Assembly: GCA_020635455.1 (NCBI GenBank)
Contig: JACJZT010000005.1
Location: 124,001 to 188,000 of the forward strand
Direction: 5' to 3'
Length of the DNA stretch: 64,000 nt
Source: Flavobacteriales bacterium
GTDB lineage: Bacteria; Bacteroidota; Bacteroidia; NS11-12g; UBA9320
Shown here: positions 25,408-34,732 of the stretch, piece after piece
Numbering within the stretch: the first letter of the stretch is position 1
How the letters are laid out: each line of letters starts with the position of its first letter
Made by a program: the position numbers and the translations under genes
Notes under the pieces: model-generated
Told to the model about the DNA's origin: nothing
Seen by the model: only the letters and a program-made list of their open reading frames with translations
Database searches by the model: none

Positions 25408-25415
25408 TATCTTTG
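25408..25415 (+). promoter_or_regulatory. -7 promoter box for pheT
   Basis: TATCTTTG matches TAnnTTTG. An in-frame TTG at 25413 falls inside the box, so translation must begin at the ATG at 25422. Confidence 0.6.
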
Positions 25416-25421
25416 CGCCTT

Positions 25422-27755
25422 ATGAAAATTTCACTTTCCTGGCTGAAAAATCACATTGACCTCCCGGAGTCTCCGGAGCAAATATCCGATCTGTTGACCA
25501 ATTGCGGATTAGAGGTTGAAGACCTTCAGGAAATTGGAAGTCCCAAAGGTCTGGAGGAGCTAAAGGTTGGACTGGTGAAGGAGGTTTCGGTTCACCCTAA
25601 CGCCGATAAATTAAAACTAACAAAAGTTGACATTGGTGGTGAAAATACCTTAAACATCGTTTGCGGTGCTCCAAATGTTGAGGCAGGACAAAAGGTGATC
25701 GTTGCTCCGGTTGGATGTACCATCTATCCAACAAACGGTGAACCTCTTACGATGCGTAAAGCAAAAATAAGGGGCGAACTTTCTGAAGGAATGATTTGCG
25801 CCGAGGACGAGATCGGACTTGGAAGCTCTCATGATGGCATTAAGGTACTTGCAAACGATACACCTATTGGTCCCTTAAAGGCCGGGTTTCTAAGTATAAA
25901 TTCGGATTGTGTTTTAGAGATCGGACTAACACCAAACCGTGGCGATGCAGCCTCCCATCTTGGTGTGGCCAGAGACCTTAAAGCATTGCTCGACAGGAAT
26001 TTGAATACTATCCCATCTCAGAGTATTGCCGCAACTAAAGCCTCATCAATAAATATAAACATCGATGATCCGGACGGTTGCAATGCCTACAATGGTTTGT
26101 TGATCAAAAATGTGAAGGTTGTATCTTCCCCTCCTGAATTACAGTCTAAACTCAAGGCAATAGGAATTCAACCCATCAATGCAATAGTGGATATAGGAAA
26201 CTATATCATGATGGACATTGGTCAACCTATGCACGCTTTTGATTTCGATAAGATTGGTAATACCATTACCGTAAGAATGTCCGGACCCGGTGAATCTCTG
26301 ATAACTCTTGATAAGACCGAACGGAAATTAAATGGAGAGGAGTTGATCATTGCAGATGAAAATGGTCCATTGGCCATTGCCGGCGTAATGGGTGGATTGA
26401 AAAGTAGCATAACGGAAAATACTACAAATGTATATTTTGAAAGTGCCTGGTTTGATCCTTCCAAGGTTAGAAGATCTGCCAAAAAACTTGGATTGAGCAC
26501 CGATTCTTCCTTTCGTTTTGAAAGAGGGATAAACCCTAAAACCACTTATGATGCTCTTGAAAAAGCTGCTGAAATGGTCAGAGAACTTTTCCCGGAGTCG
26601 GAAATATTCCTTCCGGATCAGAAAGTTTTAAAAAAAGCTGAACCTCAAAAAATTAAACTCAATAAACGAAAAATCAGTTCTCTGGTCGGCACCAATATTG
26701 AGGATCGGATTATTGAAAACATCCTGAAAAATCTCGATATAGAAATTGAGTCTGAAAACGAAGGTGAATTTAAACTTAACGTTCCTCCCTACCGTTATGA
26801 CGTGGTAAGAGATGTGGATGTTATTGAAGAGATCCTGAGGATCTACGGCTTCAATAAAATTCCAATGCCGGAAGTACTACACAGTGCTGCCGTCGTTCAG
26901 GAAAAACCCGACAAAACGGCCGTACTGGAAAAGATTTGCAATTATCTTTCCTCCATAGGATTTTCAGAGATCAAAACAAACTCCTTATCGGCAGAAGATC
27001 ATTATAATGAGCATGAAGTATCCTCAGCAGTTCATCTGCTTAATCCCTTAAGCAAGGAATTGTCCATTCTCAGACCCTCCATGTTACCCTCCTTATTGCA
27101 GGCCATTGCCTTTAACCGCAACCGCAAACAACAGGACCTGAAATTTTATGAACTGGGTAAAACTTATAAAAAAACAGAAAAGGGGTATCTGGAAATTGAA
27201 AAGCTAGCTCTGGCAATTTGTGGAAAAAGAGAATCGGCCAACTGGCTTAACAAGCCAGGAAACGTAGATGAGTATTATCTGAAAACCATACTTAAAAACC
27301 TGATGAGGTCGGCCGGTGTTCTGAATCCAAAAATACCTTCTTTAGTAATGCCCGATCAAAAAGACCTGCTTAAATTCGACATCAATCAGGAGGTCTTGTA
27401 TGCCGAGATCAATGTTGAATCCTTGATGAACACCCTTCGAAATCAAGTATTTGAACTGGAAGAGATCCCGGTTTTCCCTGAAGTTCACAGAGATCTGAAT
27501 TTAATATTTGATTCTGAAGTAAGTTATCAGGAAATTGAAAAACTGGCGGTAAATTCCCTGGGTACGTATCTGAGGAGCATCTCTCTGGCCGATGTTTATG
27601 AAGGAAAACCACTTGAAACAGGACAAAAATCGTATACCTTAAATCTATTGCTTTACGATAAGGAAAAAACGATGAACGATAAACAGATCGATGCCTTAAT
27701 GAAAAAACTTATTCATAACTTTGAAAATAAGTTAAAGGCCATTATTAGAAAATAA
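25422..27755 (+). CDS. pheT: Phenylalanine--tRNA ligase beta subunit
   Basis: The 777-residue subunit pairs with PheS in the alpha2-beta2 enzyme charging tRNA-Phe. In order: MKISLSWLKNHIDLPESPEQ, the EMAP-like tRNA-binding domain (VSVHPNADKLKLTKVDIG), the B3/B4 editing domain, the B5 domain, the catalytic-like core and the C-terminal FDX-ACB anticodon-binding domain (FPEVHRDLNLIFDSEVSY). Start set at 25422 because the upstream in-frame TTG lies within the promoter. The downstream gene begins seven bases after the stop, so both probably share a transcript. Confidence 0.97.
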   Translation: MKISLSWLKNHIDLPESPEQISDLLTNCGLEVEDLQEIGSPKGLEELKVGLVKEVSVHPNADKLKLTKVDIGGENTLNIVCGAPNVEAGQKVIVAPVGCTIYPTNGEPLTMRKAKIRGELSEGMICAEDEIGLGSSHDGIKVLANDTPIGPLKAGFLSINSDCVLEIGLTPNRGDAASHLGVARDLKALLDRNLNTIPSQSIAATKASSININIDDPDGCNAYNGLLIKNVKVVSSPPELQSKLKAIGIQPINAIVDIGNYIMMDIGQPMHAFDFDKIGNTITVRMSGPGESLITLDKTERKLNGEELIIADENGPLAIAGVMGGLKSSITENTTNVYFESAWFDPSKVRRSAKKLGLSTDSSFRFERGINPKTTYDALEKAAEMVRELFPESEIFLPDQKVLKKAEPQKIKLNKRKISSLVGTNIEDRIIENILKNLDIEIESENEGEFKLNVPPYRYDVVRDVDVIEEILRIYGFNKIPMPEVLHSAAVVQEKPDKTAVLEKICNYLSSIGFSEIKTNSLSAEDHYNEHEVSSAVHLLNPLSKELSILRPSMLPSLLQAIAFNRNRKQQDLKFYELGKTYKKTEKGYLEIEKLALAICGKRESANWLNKPGNVDEYYLKTILKNLMRSAGVLNPKIPSLVMPDQKDLLKFDINQEVLYAEINVESLMNTLRNQVFELEEIPVFPEVHRDLNLIFDSEVSYQEIEKLAVNSLGTYLRSISLADVYEGKPLETGQKSYTLNLLLYDKEKTMNDKQIDALMKKLIHNFENKLKAIIRK

Positions 27756-27761
27756 GGTTTT

Positions 27762-28052
27762 ATGACAGACATTCGGCTTATCCTTGACAGCATACGAGAA
27801 AAAACAGAGCGTCTGGTGCATAAGAACAGGGTGCTTGATACTGAAAATCGTGAATTGATACAAAAAATAAATGATCTTGAAAAATCACTTAACTTACAAA
27901 GAGAAACCATAAAGGATTTAGAAGAGAAAAATAAATTGCTTAAAATTGCACATTCGATTGATTCTGAAACGGATGATAAGAAGGAATTAAAACTTAAGAT
28001 CAACGAATTTATTAGAGAGATCGATAAAACCATGTCGTTATTAAACGATTGA
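27762..28052 (+). CDS. Coiled-coil protein between pheT and zapA (ZapB-like?)
   Basis: The 96-residue protein is almost entirely predicted coiled coil, with heptad-like leucines, isoleucines and many charges (VLDTENRELIQKINDLEKSL, KDLEEKNKLLKIAHSIDSET). No other motif is seen. It lies 16 bp upstream of zapA. In enterobacteria ZapA works with a short coiled-coil partner, ZapB, and the size and placement here fit such a role, but there is no clear sequence homology, so this is an inference from context. Confidence 0.55.
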   Translation: MTDIRLILDSIREKTERLVHKNRVLDTENRELIQKINDLEKSLNLQRETIKDLEEKNKLLKIAHSIDSETDDKKELKLKINEFIREIDKTMSLLND

Positions 28053-28068
28053 AAATGATAATTAACCG

Positions 28069-28365
28069 GTGGAAGAAAAAGAGATTTCCATAAAGGTATT
28101 GATAGGTGACAGACATTATCCGTTAAAAATTTCTTCTAATGAAGAAGAAAATGTTAGAAAAGCGGCTAAACTGGTAAACGAACGTTCAAAATTTTATACC
28201 GATAATTATTCGGTACAGGATAAACAAGACGCCATGGCCATGGCAGCATTAGAATTTGCATCTGAAAATTTAAATGTTATGGCTAAGGATAAATCCATTT
28301 CCAATGAAATGGAAAATTTACTACTTGATCTCGACCAATATCTTTCTGCACAGGAATCCTTCTGA
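28069..28365 (+). CDS. zapA: Cell division protein ZapA
   Basis: The 98-residue protein (GTG start) has the ZapA pattern: EISIKVLIGDRHYPLKISSN, ENVRKAAKLVNERSKFYTDN and DAMAMAALEFASENLNVM, with a coiled-coil C-terminal part. ZapA crosslinks FtsZ filaments at midcell. It is followed 37 bp later by the RNase Y gene. In many bacteria the 6S RNA gene lies next to zapA, but the gap here is too small for that. Confidence 0.85.
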   Translation: MEEKEISIKVLIGDRHYPLKISSNEEENVRKAAKLVNERSKFYTDNYSVQDKQDAMAMAALEFASENLNVMAKDKSISNEMENLLLDLDQYLSAQESF

Positions 28366-28402
28366 TTCATCCTCCACAAAGAAAACTTAAAACGAACCAA
28401 AG

Positions 28403-29944
28403 ATGGATGTACTATCACTATTAATTGGTATCGTGGCAGGCTTAGCAGCCGGATACGTTATTGCCACATACCTTGGAAACAAAAGAAGCGAAAACAAAGC
28501 CGATGGCATTATTGCAGATGCAAAGGTTAAAGCCGAAAGTATTTTAAAAAGTAAAGAACTGGAAGCCAAAGAACGATTCTTTGAGTTGAAAAACCAGCAC
28601 GATGAAAAAGTAAAGATCAAAAACCGGGAGATCGCTGAAGCTGAAAACAAATTTCGCGGAAGAGAGCAGAGTTTGAATGACCGCATTAGTAACCTCGACA
28701 AAAAACTCAATGAAGCAGAGCAATTAAAAAGCGAACTTTCGAAGCAGATTGAAGTTGCAAAAGTTAAAAAGCAGGAGGCAGAAAAATTACATGCAAGTCA
28801 GGTTGCCCAACTTGAAAAAATTGCCGGCTTATCGGCAGAGGCAGCCAAAAATGAATTGGTTGAGGCTTTGAAATCAGAAGCTCAGAATCAGGCTTTGTCT
28901 CAGATGAAACTTATTATGGATGAAGCAAAACTTACCGCAACCCGGGATGCAAAAAGGATGGTACTGCAAACCATTCAGCGTACTGCGGCAGAGCAGGCCA
29001 TTGAAAATACGGTTACAGTTTTTCACATCGAAAACGATGAGGTCAAAGGAAGAATCATCGGTAGAGAAGGTAGAAACATCAGAGCTCTTGAATCTGCAAC
29101 CGGGATCGAGATCATTGTTGACGATACTCCAGAAGCGATCATTCTTTCGGGATTCGACCCGATTCGAAGGGAAGTTGCAAGGTTGTCCTTGCACAGACTG
29201 GTTTCCGATGGAAGGATCCATCCTGCCAGGATCGAAGAGGTTGTTGAAAAAACGAGAAAGGATGTTGAACAGGAGATCATCGAAATAGGACAAAAAACGG
29301 TTGTAGACCTGGGAGTGAATGGTCTTCACCCCGAACTGATACGAATGGTTGGAAGAATGCGCTATCGTTCTTCTTATGGACAAAATTTGCTCAAGCACAG
29401 TAGGGAAGTTGCCAATTTATGCGCCATCATGGCCACAGAATTCGGACTAAATCCCAAAATGGCAAAAAGAGCCGGATTATTGCACGATATTGGAAAAGTT
29501 CCCGACGATGACCCCGAAACACCGCATGCACTTCTTGGTATGAAGCTGGCCGAAAAATACGGCGAACATCCGGATGTGGTAAACGCGATCGGAGCACATC
29601 ACGATGAAATTGAAATGAACAACCTGATTAGCCCGATCATTCAGGCTTGTGATGCAATTTCAGGATCCAGACCGGGTGCCAGAAGAGAAGACAGCGAGGC
29701 TTATATCAAGAGATTGGTTGATCTTGAAAAACTCGCCATTGGTTTTGATGGTGTGGACAAAGCATTTGCCATTCAGGCCGGAAGAGAATTGCGCGTGATC
29801 GTTAACAGCGACATACTGGATGATAAACAGGCCGACCTTCTTTCATTTGACATTTCGCAAAAAATAATGAAGGAAATGATTTATCCCGGACAAATTAAAG
29901 TTACTGTAATCAGAGAAAGAAGGGCTGTTGCCATTGCTAAATAA
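28403..29944 (+). CDS. rny: Ribonuclease Y
   Basis: The 513-residue membrane-anchored endoribonuclease initiates mRNA decay. It has an N-terminal transmembrane helix (MDVLSLLIGIVAGLAAGYVI), a long coiled coil (residues about 40-190), a KH domain (GRIIGREGRNIRALESATGI, residues about 215-260) and an HD phosphohydrolase domain with the metal-binding HD in GLLHDIGKVPDD and HHDEIE. Length and layout match the family exactly. It lies in the pheT-zapA-rny-adk-obg run. Confidence 0.96.
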   Translation: MDVLSLLIGIVAGLAAGYVIATYLGNKRSENKADGIIADAKVKAESILKSKELEAKERFFELKNQHDEKVKIKNREIAEAENKFRGREQSLNDRISNLDKKLNEAEQLKSELSKQIEVAKVKKQEAEKLHASQVAQLEKIAGLSAEAAKNELVEALKSEAQNQALSQMKLIMDEAKLTATRDAKRMVLQTIQRTAAEQAIENTVTVFHIENDEVKGRIIGREGRNIRALESATGIEIIVDDTPEAIILSGFDPIRREVARLSLHRLVSDGRIHPARIEEVVEKTRKDVEQEIIEIGQKTVVDLGVNGLHPELIRMVGRMRYRSSYGQNLLKHSREVANLCAIMATEFGLNPKMAKRAGLLHDIGKVPDDDPETPHALLGMKLAEKYGEHPDVVNAIGAHHDEIEMNNLISPIIQACDAISGSRPGARREDSEAYIKRLVDLEKLAIGFDGVDKAFAIQAGRELRVIVNSDILDDKQADLLSFDISQKIMKEMIYPGQIKVTVIRERRAVAIAK

Positions 29945-29962
29945 CAATTTAAATCACATACT

Positions 29963-30529
29963 TTGAAAAACATTGTTCTGTTTGGACCTCCGGGTGCCGG
30001 TAAAGGAACCCAGTCTGAAAAACTGATAGAAAAATATAAACTAATTCATCTTTCAACAGGTGATATACTAAGAGCCGAACGCAAAGCCGGTACCCCTCTT
30101 GGAAAAAAGGCCAATGAATACATCGATAAGGGTATTCTGGTGCCCGATGAAGTTGTTATCGGGATGGTTGAGAATAAGATCAATGAGTTTCCGGATTGCC
30201 CCGGATTTATCTTTGATGGCTTCCCGAGAACTACCGCTCAGGGTGAAGCCCTCGACACTATGCTGAATGAAAAAGGCAGTCCGATCACCATGATGATCGC
30301 CCTTGAAGTGGATGAAGATGAGCTCACCAAACGATTGCTTCTAAGAGGCCAAACTTCCGGCAGAGAAGATGATAAAAATGAAGATACCATTCGCAAACGC
30401 TTCAAGGTTTATAATGAAGAAACCCTTCCTTTGAAGGAGTTTTACAACCTTCAGGGTAAATACTTTGGCGTAAACGGAATGAACAGCATAGAGCAGGTGT
30501 TTGAAGACATTTGCAAATTACTGGACTGA
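29963..30529 (+). CDS. adk: Adenylate kinase
   Basis: The 188-residue enzyme (TTG start) catalyses ATP + AMP to 2 ADP. It has the P-loop GPPGAGKGTQS, the AMP-binding LIHLSTGDILRAE, FDGFPRTTAQ and a short LID region (GRED-rich, no four-Cys zinc motif) followed by RKRFKVYNEETLPL. It is the short-LID type common in Bacteroidota. It lies 18 bp after rny and 67 bp before obg, probably in one operon. Confidence 0.96.
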   Translation: MKNIVLFGPPGAGKGTQSEKLIEKYKLIHLSTGDILRAERKAGTPLGKKANEYIDKGILVPDEVVIGMVENKINEFPDCPGFIFDGFPRTTAQGEALDTMLNEKGSPITMMIALEVDEDELTKRLLLRGQTSGREDDKNEDTIRKRFKVYNEETLPLKEFYNLQGKYFGVNGMNSIEQVFEDICKLLD

Positions 30530-30596
30530 TCTCAGACCTTCTGTTATCTGTGCAGGATCCATGAACACATAACCAGGATACCTAACCCGAATTATT

Positions 30597-31586
30597 TTGG
30601 CACAATCCAATTTTGTCGACTATGTAAAGATCTTTTTCAGAAGTGGGAAAGGTGGTGCAGGCTGTTTTCACCTTCACAGGGATAAAAGAACCTCCAAAGG
30701 TGGTCCTGATGGTGGTGATGGTGGTGACGGCGGCTCGGTGATCTTAAGAGGTAATTCACAAATGTGGACCTTGCTTCACTTAAAGTATCATAAGCACATA
30801 CATTGTGAAGATGGAAAAAAAGGTGAAGGTGCAAATAAAAAAGGAGCACAGGGCAAGTCCGAAATTATTGAAGTTCCACTGGGTACCGTGGCCAAAGACG
30901 CTGAAACCGGCGAATTTATTTTTGAAATAACAGAAGATGGTCAGGAAGAGGTCCTCATGAAAGGAGGACGAGGTGGTTTGGGAAACTGGCATTTTAAGTC
31001 TTCCACAAATCAAACTCCTCACTATGCACAACCGGGTGAAGATGGCGTTGAAGGATGGAAGATTCTTGAATTAAAAGTACTAGCCGATGTTGGTCTGGTG
31101 GGTTTTCCCAATGCAGGTAAAAGCACCCTTCTTTCGGTTATCACTGCCGCTAAACCGGAAATTGCCAATTATCCTTTTACTACTCTGGTGCCCAATCTGG
31201 GTATTGTAAATTATCGCGATTATAAATCCTTTATCGTAGCCGATATTCCCGGAATCATTGAAGGTGCCGCGGAAGGAAAAGGTTTGGGCACGCGTTTTTT
31301 AAGACATATCGAACGAAATTCCGTTTTGCTTTTTATGATACCTGCTGATGCCGTAAATATCCGGGAAGAGTTCGGTATACTGCTGGACGAGCTCAAAAAA
31401 CACAACGAAGAATTGTTGTTTAAGAACCGTTTGGTGGCCATTACAAAAAGTGATACCATTGACCCTGAATTAATGGAAATGCTGAAAGCCGATCTCCCTG
31501 AAAACGAAACCTGCATCTTCATTTCCAGTGTTACAGGATATAATATTCAGGCTCTCAAAGATGAATTATGGAAAATGTTGCAATAA
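30597..31586 (+). CDS. obgE: Obg GTPase
   Basis: The 329-residue protein (TTG start) has the Gly-rich Obg domain (residues about 1-158; GGPDGGDGGDGGSVILRGN and GRGGLGNWHFKSSTNQTPHY) and the G domain with G1 GFPNAGKSTL, switch region FTTLVPNLGIV, G3 DIPGIIEGAAEGKGLG and TKSD as the G4 specificity motif. Obg proteins support late 50S assembly and the stringent response. The short C-terminus, lacking an extended tail, is usual for Bacteroidota. Confidence 0.96.
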   Translation: MAQSNFVDYVKIFFRSGKGGAGCFHLHRDKRTSKGGPDGGDGGDGGSVILRGNSQMWTLLHLKYHKHIHCEDGKKGEGANKKGAQGKSEIIEVPLGTVAKDAETGEFIFEITEDGQEEVLMKGGRGGLGNWHFKSSTNQTPHYAQPGEDGVEGWKILELKVLADVGLVGFPNAGKSTLLSVITAAKPEIANYPFTTLVPNLGIVNYRDYKSFIVADIPGIIEGAAEGKGLGTRFLRHIERNSVLLFMIPADAVNIREEFGILLDELKKHNEELLFKNRLVAITKSDTIDPELMEMLKADLPENETCIFISSVTGYNIQALKDELWKMLQ

Positions 31587-31598
31587 GGTGTAATTCCT

Positions 31599-32099
31599 GT
31601 GTTCGATATTTGCAGTATGTTAGGGCTTGAGAACTTGCACAATCCGGGGGTAAAACCAAATGAAGCCGCTGGAAGAATTCAATTCTTTCTCTTTCTATTG
31701 TTTTTTTTGTTTCACCCTTCTCAGGCAAAGGCATTGCAAAGGACTGCAAAGGATTCGTCGAACTCGATTACCTTGTATATTTTTAGCGGATCAGACTGGT
31801 GCCCGAATTGTCTGAAATTAAAACAGAGGGTGCTGGACAAGGAAAATTTTCAAAAAAAATTACAAGACTCAGGAATACGAATCGTTGTACTTGATTTTCC
31901 ACAAAAAAGAAAACAAGATCCGGAAGTTGTGAAATTCAATCGCCTGATGGCCGAGAAGTTTGGGTTTGACGGTGGCTTTCCTACTCTTGTGCTCTATGAA
32001 CCGGTTAAGAATACCTACATTAAATTCCTTTATCACAATGAGGATGAGGAGAGTTTTCATAAACTAATCCTTAATGAACTGAACGTTTTGTATGAATGA
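31599..32099 (+). CDS. Membrane-anchored thioredoxin-family protein
   Basis: The ~166-residue protein has an N-terminal hydrophobic segment (FFLFLLFFLFHPSQAKA) followed by a thioredoxin fold with a GSDWCPNCLKLKQRVL active site (CxxC, residues about 68-71) and a cis-Pro loop GGFPTLVLY. It is probably tethered to the periplasmic face. The start is uncertain: GTG at 31599 or ATG at 31617. It overlaps apbE by eight bases and precedes DUF4266, the usual partners of such thioredoxins. Confidence 0.8.
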   Translation: MFDICSMLGLENLHNPGVKPNEAAGRIQFFLFLLFFLFHPSQAKALQRTAKDSSNSITLYIFSGSDWCPNCLKLKQRVLDKENFQKKLQDSGIRIVVLDFPQKRKQDPEVVKFNRLMAEKFGFDGGFPTLVLYEPVKNTYIKFLYHNEDEESFHKLILNELNVLYE

Positions 32100-33021
32100 G
32101 TTCAGGATTCAAAAAAAATGTATGGGCTCTGCCTTTGAATTAATCCTTTACAAAGAAACTTCATCGGAAGCAGACCGTCTTTTTGAACTTGCATTTAAGG
32201 AGATAGAAAGAATTGAAGATCTGATATCCGAATTCAGACCCCATTCCGAACTCAGTGCGATAAATAAAAACTCAGGACTTAATGGTGTAAAAGTTTCAAA
32301 CGAGGTGTTTCAATTGTTTGAGCGGTCGATTAACCTTTCCAGGTTAACAAAAGGAGCTTTTGACGTTACCGTGGGTCCGCTTAAGAAATTGTACAAATTT
32401 GAGAATCGAAATTTCATTTTTCCATCGAAACAAAACATAAAAGAAGCCCTGGATAAAGTTGGTTTTCAAAAAATCAGGATCGACCGCGGTAAAAAAGAAG
32501 TATATTTAACCGAAAAAAATATGACGGTTAGTTTCGCTGCAATTGGTAAAGGATATGCTGCCGATGTCGTAAAAAAACTCTGGATTGAAAAGGGTGTTGA
32601 ACATGCAGTTATAAGTGCAAGCGGCGATTTGTCCACCATAGGATGTAAACCGGATAGATCCAAATGGAAGATCGGTATTGCGAATCCGGAGAACAAAAAT
32701 GAAATGTTGCTTTATTTGCCGCTGAACAATTCGAGCATTGCAACCTCAGGCAACTACGAACAATATTTTATGAACGAAGGAATTAAATATTCTCATAACA
32801 TTAACCCCATTAACGGAATGCCCGTTAAAAGCATCAACAGTGTAAGCGTGGTAAGTCCGGGAGCCGAATTGTCCGACGCATTGGCAACCGCAGTTTATAT
32901 AATGGGAGCAGAAGCCGGTATTCATTTTATTGATCAACTTCCGAATACACATGCCATTATTCTGGATGATAAAAACCGTATATTGAAATCGAAAAACATT
33001 CACATTCTTGAAAACTCTTAA
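32092..33021 (+). CDS. apbE: FAD:protein FMN transferase (ApbE family)
   Basis: The 309-residue protein attaches FMN covalently to target proteins or otherwise handles flavin in the periplasm. Seen are MGSAFELILYKETSSEADRL, the conserved SELSAINKNSGL, FDVTVGPLKKLYKF, and the catalytic loop SFAAIGKGYAADVV plus SASGDLSTIGCKP. No clear export signal is visible in the first residues. It overlaps the thioredoxin gene by eight bases and DUF4266 by 14. In nos systems flavinylation of NosR needs such an enzyme, but no nosR is present here. Confidence 0.9.
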   Translation: MNEFRIQKKCMGSAFELILYKETSSEADRLFELAFKEIERIEDLISEFRPHSELSAINKNSGLNGVKVSNEVFQLFERSINLSRLTKGAFDVTVGPLKKLYKFENRNFIFPSKQNIKEALDKVGFQKIRIDRGKKEVYLTEKNMTVSFAAIGKGYAADVVKKLWIEKGVEHAVISASGDLSTIGCKPDRSKWKIGIANPENKNEMLLYLPLNNSSIATSGNYEQYFMNEGIKYSHNINPINGMPVKSINSVSVVSPGAELSDALATAVYIMGAEAGIHFIDQLPNTHAIILDDKNRILKSKNIHILENS

Positions 33022-33223
33022 AACCATAACCTATTTATTTCTGCTGTTAGTTCTGGCATCCTGCAAAACGGTAGCTCCATACGAAAGCATGTATATCAAC
33101 GATGAAGAAATGCAAATGGAAGGCAGAGCAGACCAAAATTTTGAAACATATATTTACAGTATCCGTGAAGGCGGGACTTCCTCGGGTGCACCTAAATCAA
33201 GTGGTGGTTGTGGCTGTAATTAA
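33008..33223 (+). CDS. DUF4266 lipoprotein
   Basis: The 71-residue protein (TTG start) is a lipoprotein with lipobox LASC (residues 16-19). It has the family signature CKTVAPYESMYINDEEMQME and a Ser/Gly tail ending in GGCGCN. DUF4266 proteins are usually encoded next to DUF3570 outer-membrane proteins and a thioredoxin/ApbE pair; here the DUF3570 gene is 8.4 kb away beyond the nos cluster. The gene overlaps the end of apbE. The conserved Cys-rich C-terminus suggests metal or flavin redox chemistry, but no function is established. Confidence 0.85.
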   Translation: MKTLKTITYLFLLLVLASCKTVAPYESMYINDEEMQMEGRADQNFETYIYSIREGGTSSGAPKSSGGCGCN

Positions 33224-33258
33224 GACATAATGGAAGATTTAAAGAATAAGTTGAGTTA

Positions 33259-34026
33259 TTAAAGGTTTTTATTCTTAAAAATTTTTTGTGCAAATACCAC
33301 GGGGATCAATATCCAAAGCAGCATTACAAGTGTTGAAAAAATCATTCCAAAACCGGAGCCAAAGAATTTTTTATAAACGGCACCTGTAAGTCCCATCAGT
33401 GCGGAAATATCCATTTTCATTAATATTAGTATCCTGGCCATATCGATAGGGTTAAAGGATGCCATGGCAAGAACTGCCTTTTCAAGTGGATATTCACTAA
33501 AAAAGAAAAGAATACCCAAAATCAATGAATCGTAAATAACAGAAAAGAAAAACCAAACAATGAGAGAGATCCCAATTCCCCTTGATTTGTCGCGTGTTAG
33601 CACTGATACAAGAAAGGCCAGTGAAACAAAAGAAACAGACAGCGCTATGCTTGAAAGTAGTAAAATTAATCCGGTTGCATTTGCCGAATACAAAGCCACC
33701 GGTATACCTAAACTAAGGCTTATTGAAAGAACCCAAGATCCGGCAACTCCAAAATATTCACCCATTATTATTGCTTTTCTGCTGATGGGTTGTGAGACCA
33801 AAAGCTCTATAAATTCATACGAATTGTAGAAATAAATAGTGGTAAATATCATGCTTACAAGTGGGACGATAATTAAAACAATGCTCATCAAACTTATTAA
33901 GCTTTTTGAAGGATCGTCTTGCATCATGAACAAGCTAAAGGCCATTAAGGCAAGGAAAAGAGTAAAAAACAAAAGAATTTTGTTGCGCAAAATGTCATAA
34001 ATAACATACTTGATAATTTTAAGCAA
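33259..34026 (-). CDS. nosY: NosY: ABC transporter permease of nitrous oxide reductase maturation
   Basis: The 255-residue protein has six hydrophobic segments and the ABC-2 permease pattern (LKIIKYVIYDILRNKILLFF at the start, GEYFGVAGSWVLSISLSLGI in the middle). With NosF and NosD it forms the transporter needed for copper-site assembly in NosZ, thought to supply sulfur or copper species to the periplasm. It is the last gene of the nos run and overlaps nosF by eight bases. Confidence 0.88.
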   Translation of the reverse strand: MLKIIKYVIYDILRNKILLFFTLFLALMAFSLFMMQDDPSKSLISLMSIVLIIVPLVSMIFTTIYFYNSYEFIELLVSQPISRKAIIMGEYFGVAGSWVLSISLSLGIPVALYSANATGLILLLSSIALSVSFVSLAFLVSVLTRDKSRGIGISLIVWFFFSVIYDSLILGILFFFSEYPLEKAVLAMASFNPIDMARILILMKMDISALMGLTGAVYKKFFGSGFGMIFSTLVMLLWILIPVVFAQKIFKNKNL

Positions 34027-34732
34027 GGTTTCCTCCTTTCATTATTCTGGCTATAGCCTTACTTAAAGATTTTTCACCCGTTCTTTCTTTTAACTCTTCA
34101 ATGGTCGAATGAAAATTGATCATTCCATCGTACAAATACACTATATTATCAGATAGTTCTTCAACCTCACTTAAAAGGTGAGAAGTAATGAGTATAAGTT
34201 TTCCGGCATTTCGTGCTTTCAAGGTTTTCGCCTTAAGAATTTCAGAGGCCAGAGGGTCGAGTCCTGCAGTTGGCTCGTCTAATATTAACACTGCAGGATC
34301 AAATAAATAGGCAATGGCAGCACTTACTTTTTGTGTTGTCCCACCGGATAAGGTTCTAAGAGGTTTATTGAAAATGGACTTCAATTCGTAGGCTTCGAGT
34401 AGTTCTTCATCCAGAATTCTTCCATTATGTCTGAGGTCCTTTAACATTTCAAAAATCTGACCTACCTTCATATTATCCGGATAGTGACCAATTTGTGGCA
34501 TGTAACCAATTTCAGAACGATAATGGTGTCCGGTCAGTATGGACGAGTCGTTATAATATATGTTGCCTGAATCAGGTATAACCATACCAAGAATACACTT
34601 AATTAAGGTTGTTTTACCGGAACCGTTATGACCTATTATGGTTACGATCTTCCCTCCGCCAAAGGAAGTATGAATGTCCTTTAAAACTTCAAGGTTTCCA
34701 AATCTTTTACTTAAATGTTCAATACGTATCAT
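34019..34732 (-). CDS. nosF: NosF: ABC transporter ATPase
   Basis: The 237-residue ATPase has Walker A GHNGSGKTTLIK, the Q-loop IGYMPQIGHYP, the signature LSGGTTQKV, Walker B VLILDEPTAGLDPLA and the H-loop LITSHLLSEVEEL. It powers the NosFY transporter. It overlaps nosD by four bases at its start and nosY by eight at its end, indicating translational coupling. Confidence 0.93.
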   Translation of the reverse strand: MIRIEHLSKRFGNLEVLKDIHTSFGGGKIVTIIGHNGSGKTTLIKCILGMVIPDSGNIYYNDSSILTGHHYRSEIGYMPQIGHYPDNMKVGQIFEMLKDLRHNGRILDEELLEAYELKSIFNKPLRTLSGGTTQKVSAAIAYLFDPAVLILDEPTAGLDPLASEILKAKTLKARNAGKLILITSHLLSEVEELSDNIVYLYDGMINFHSTIEELKERTGEKSLSKAIARIMKGGNLA

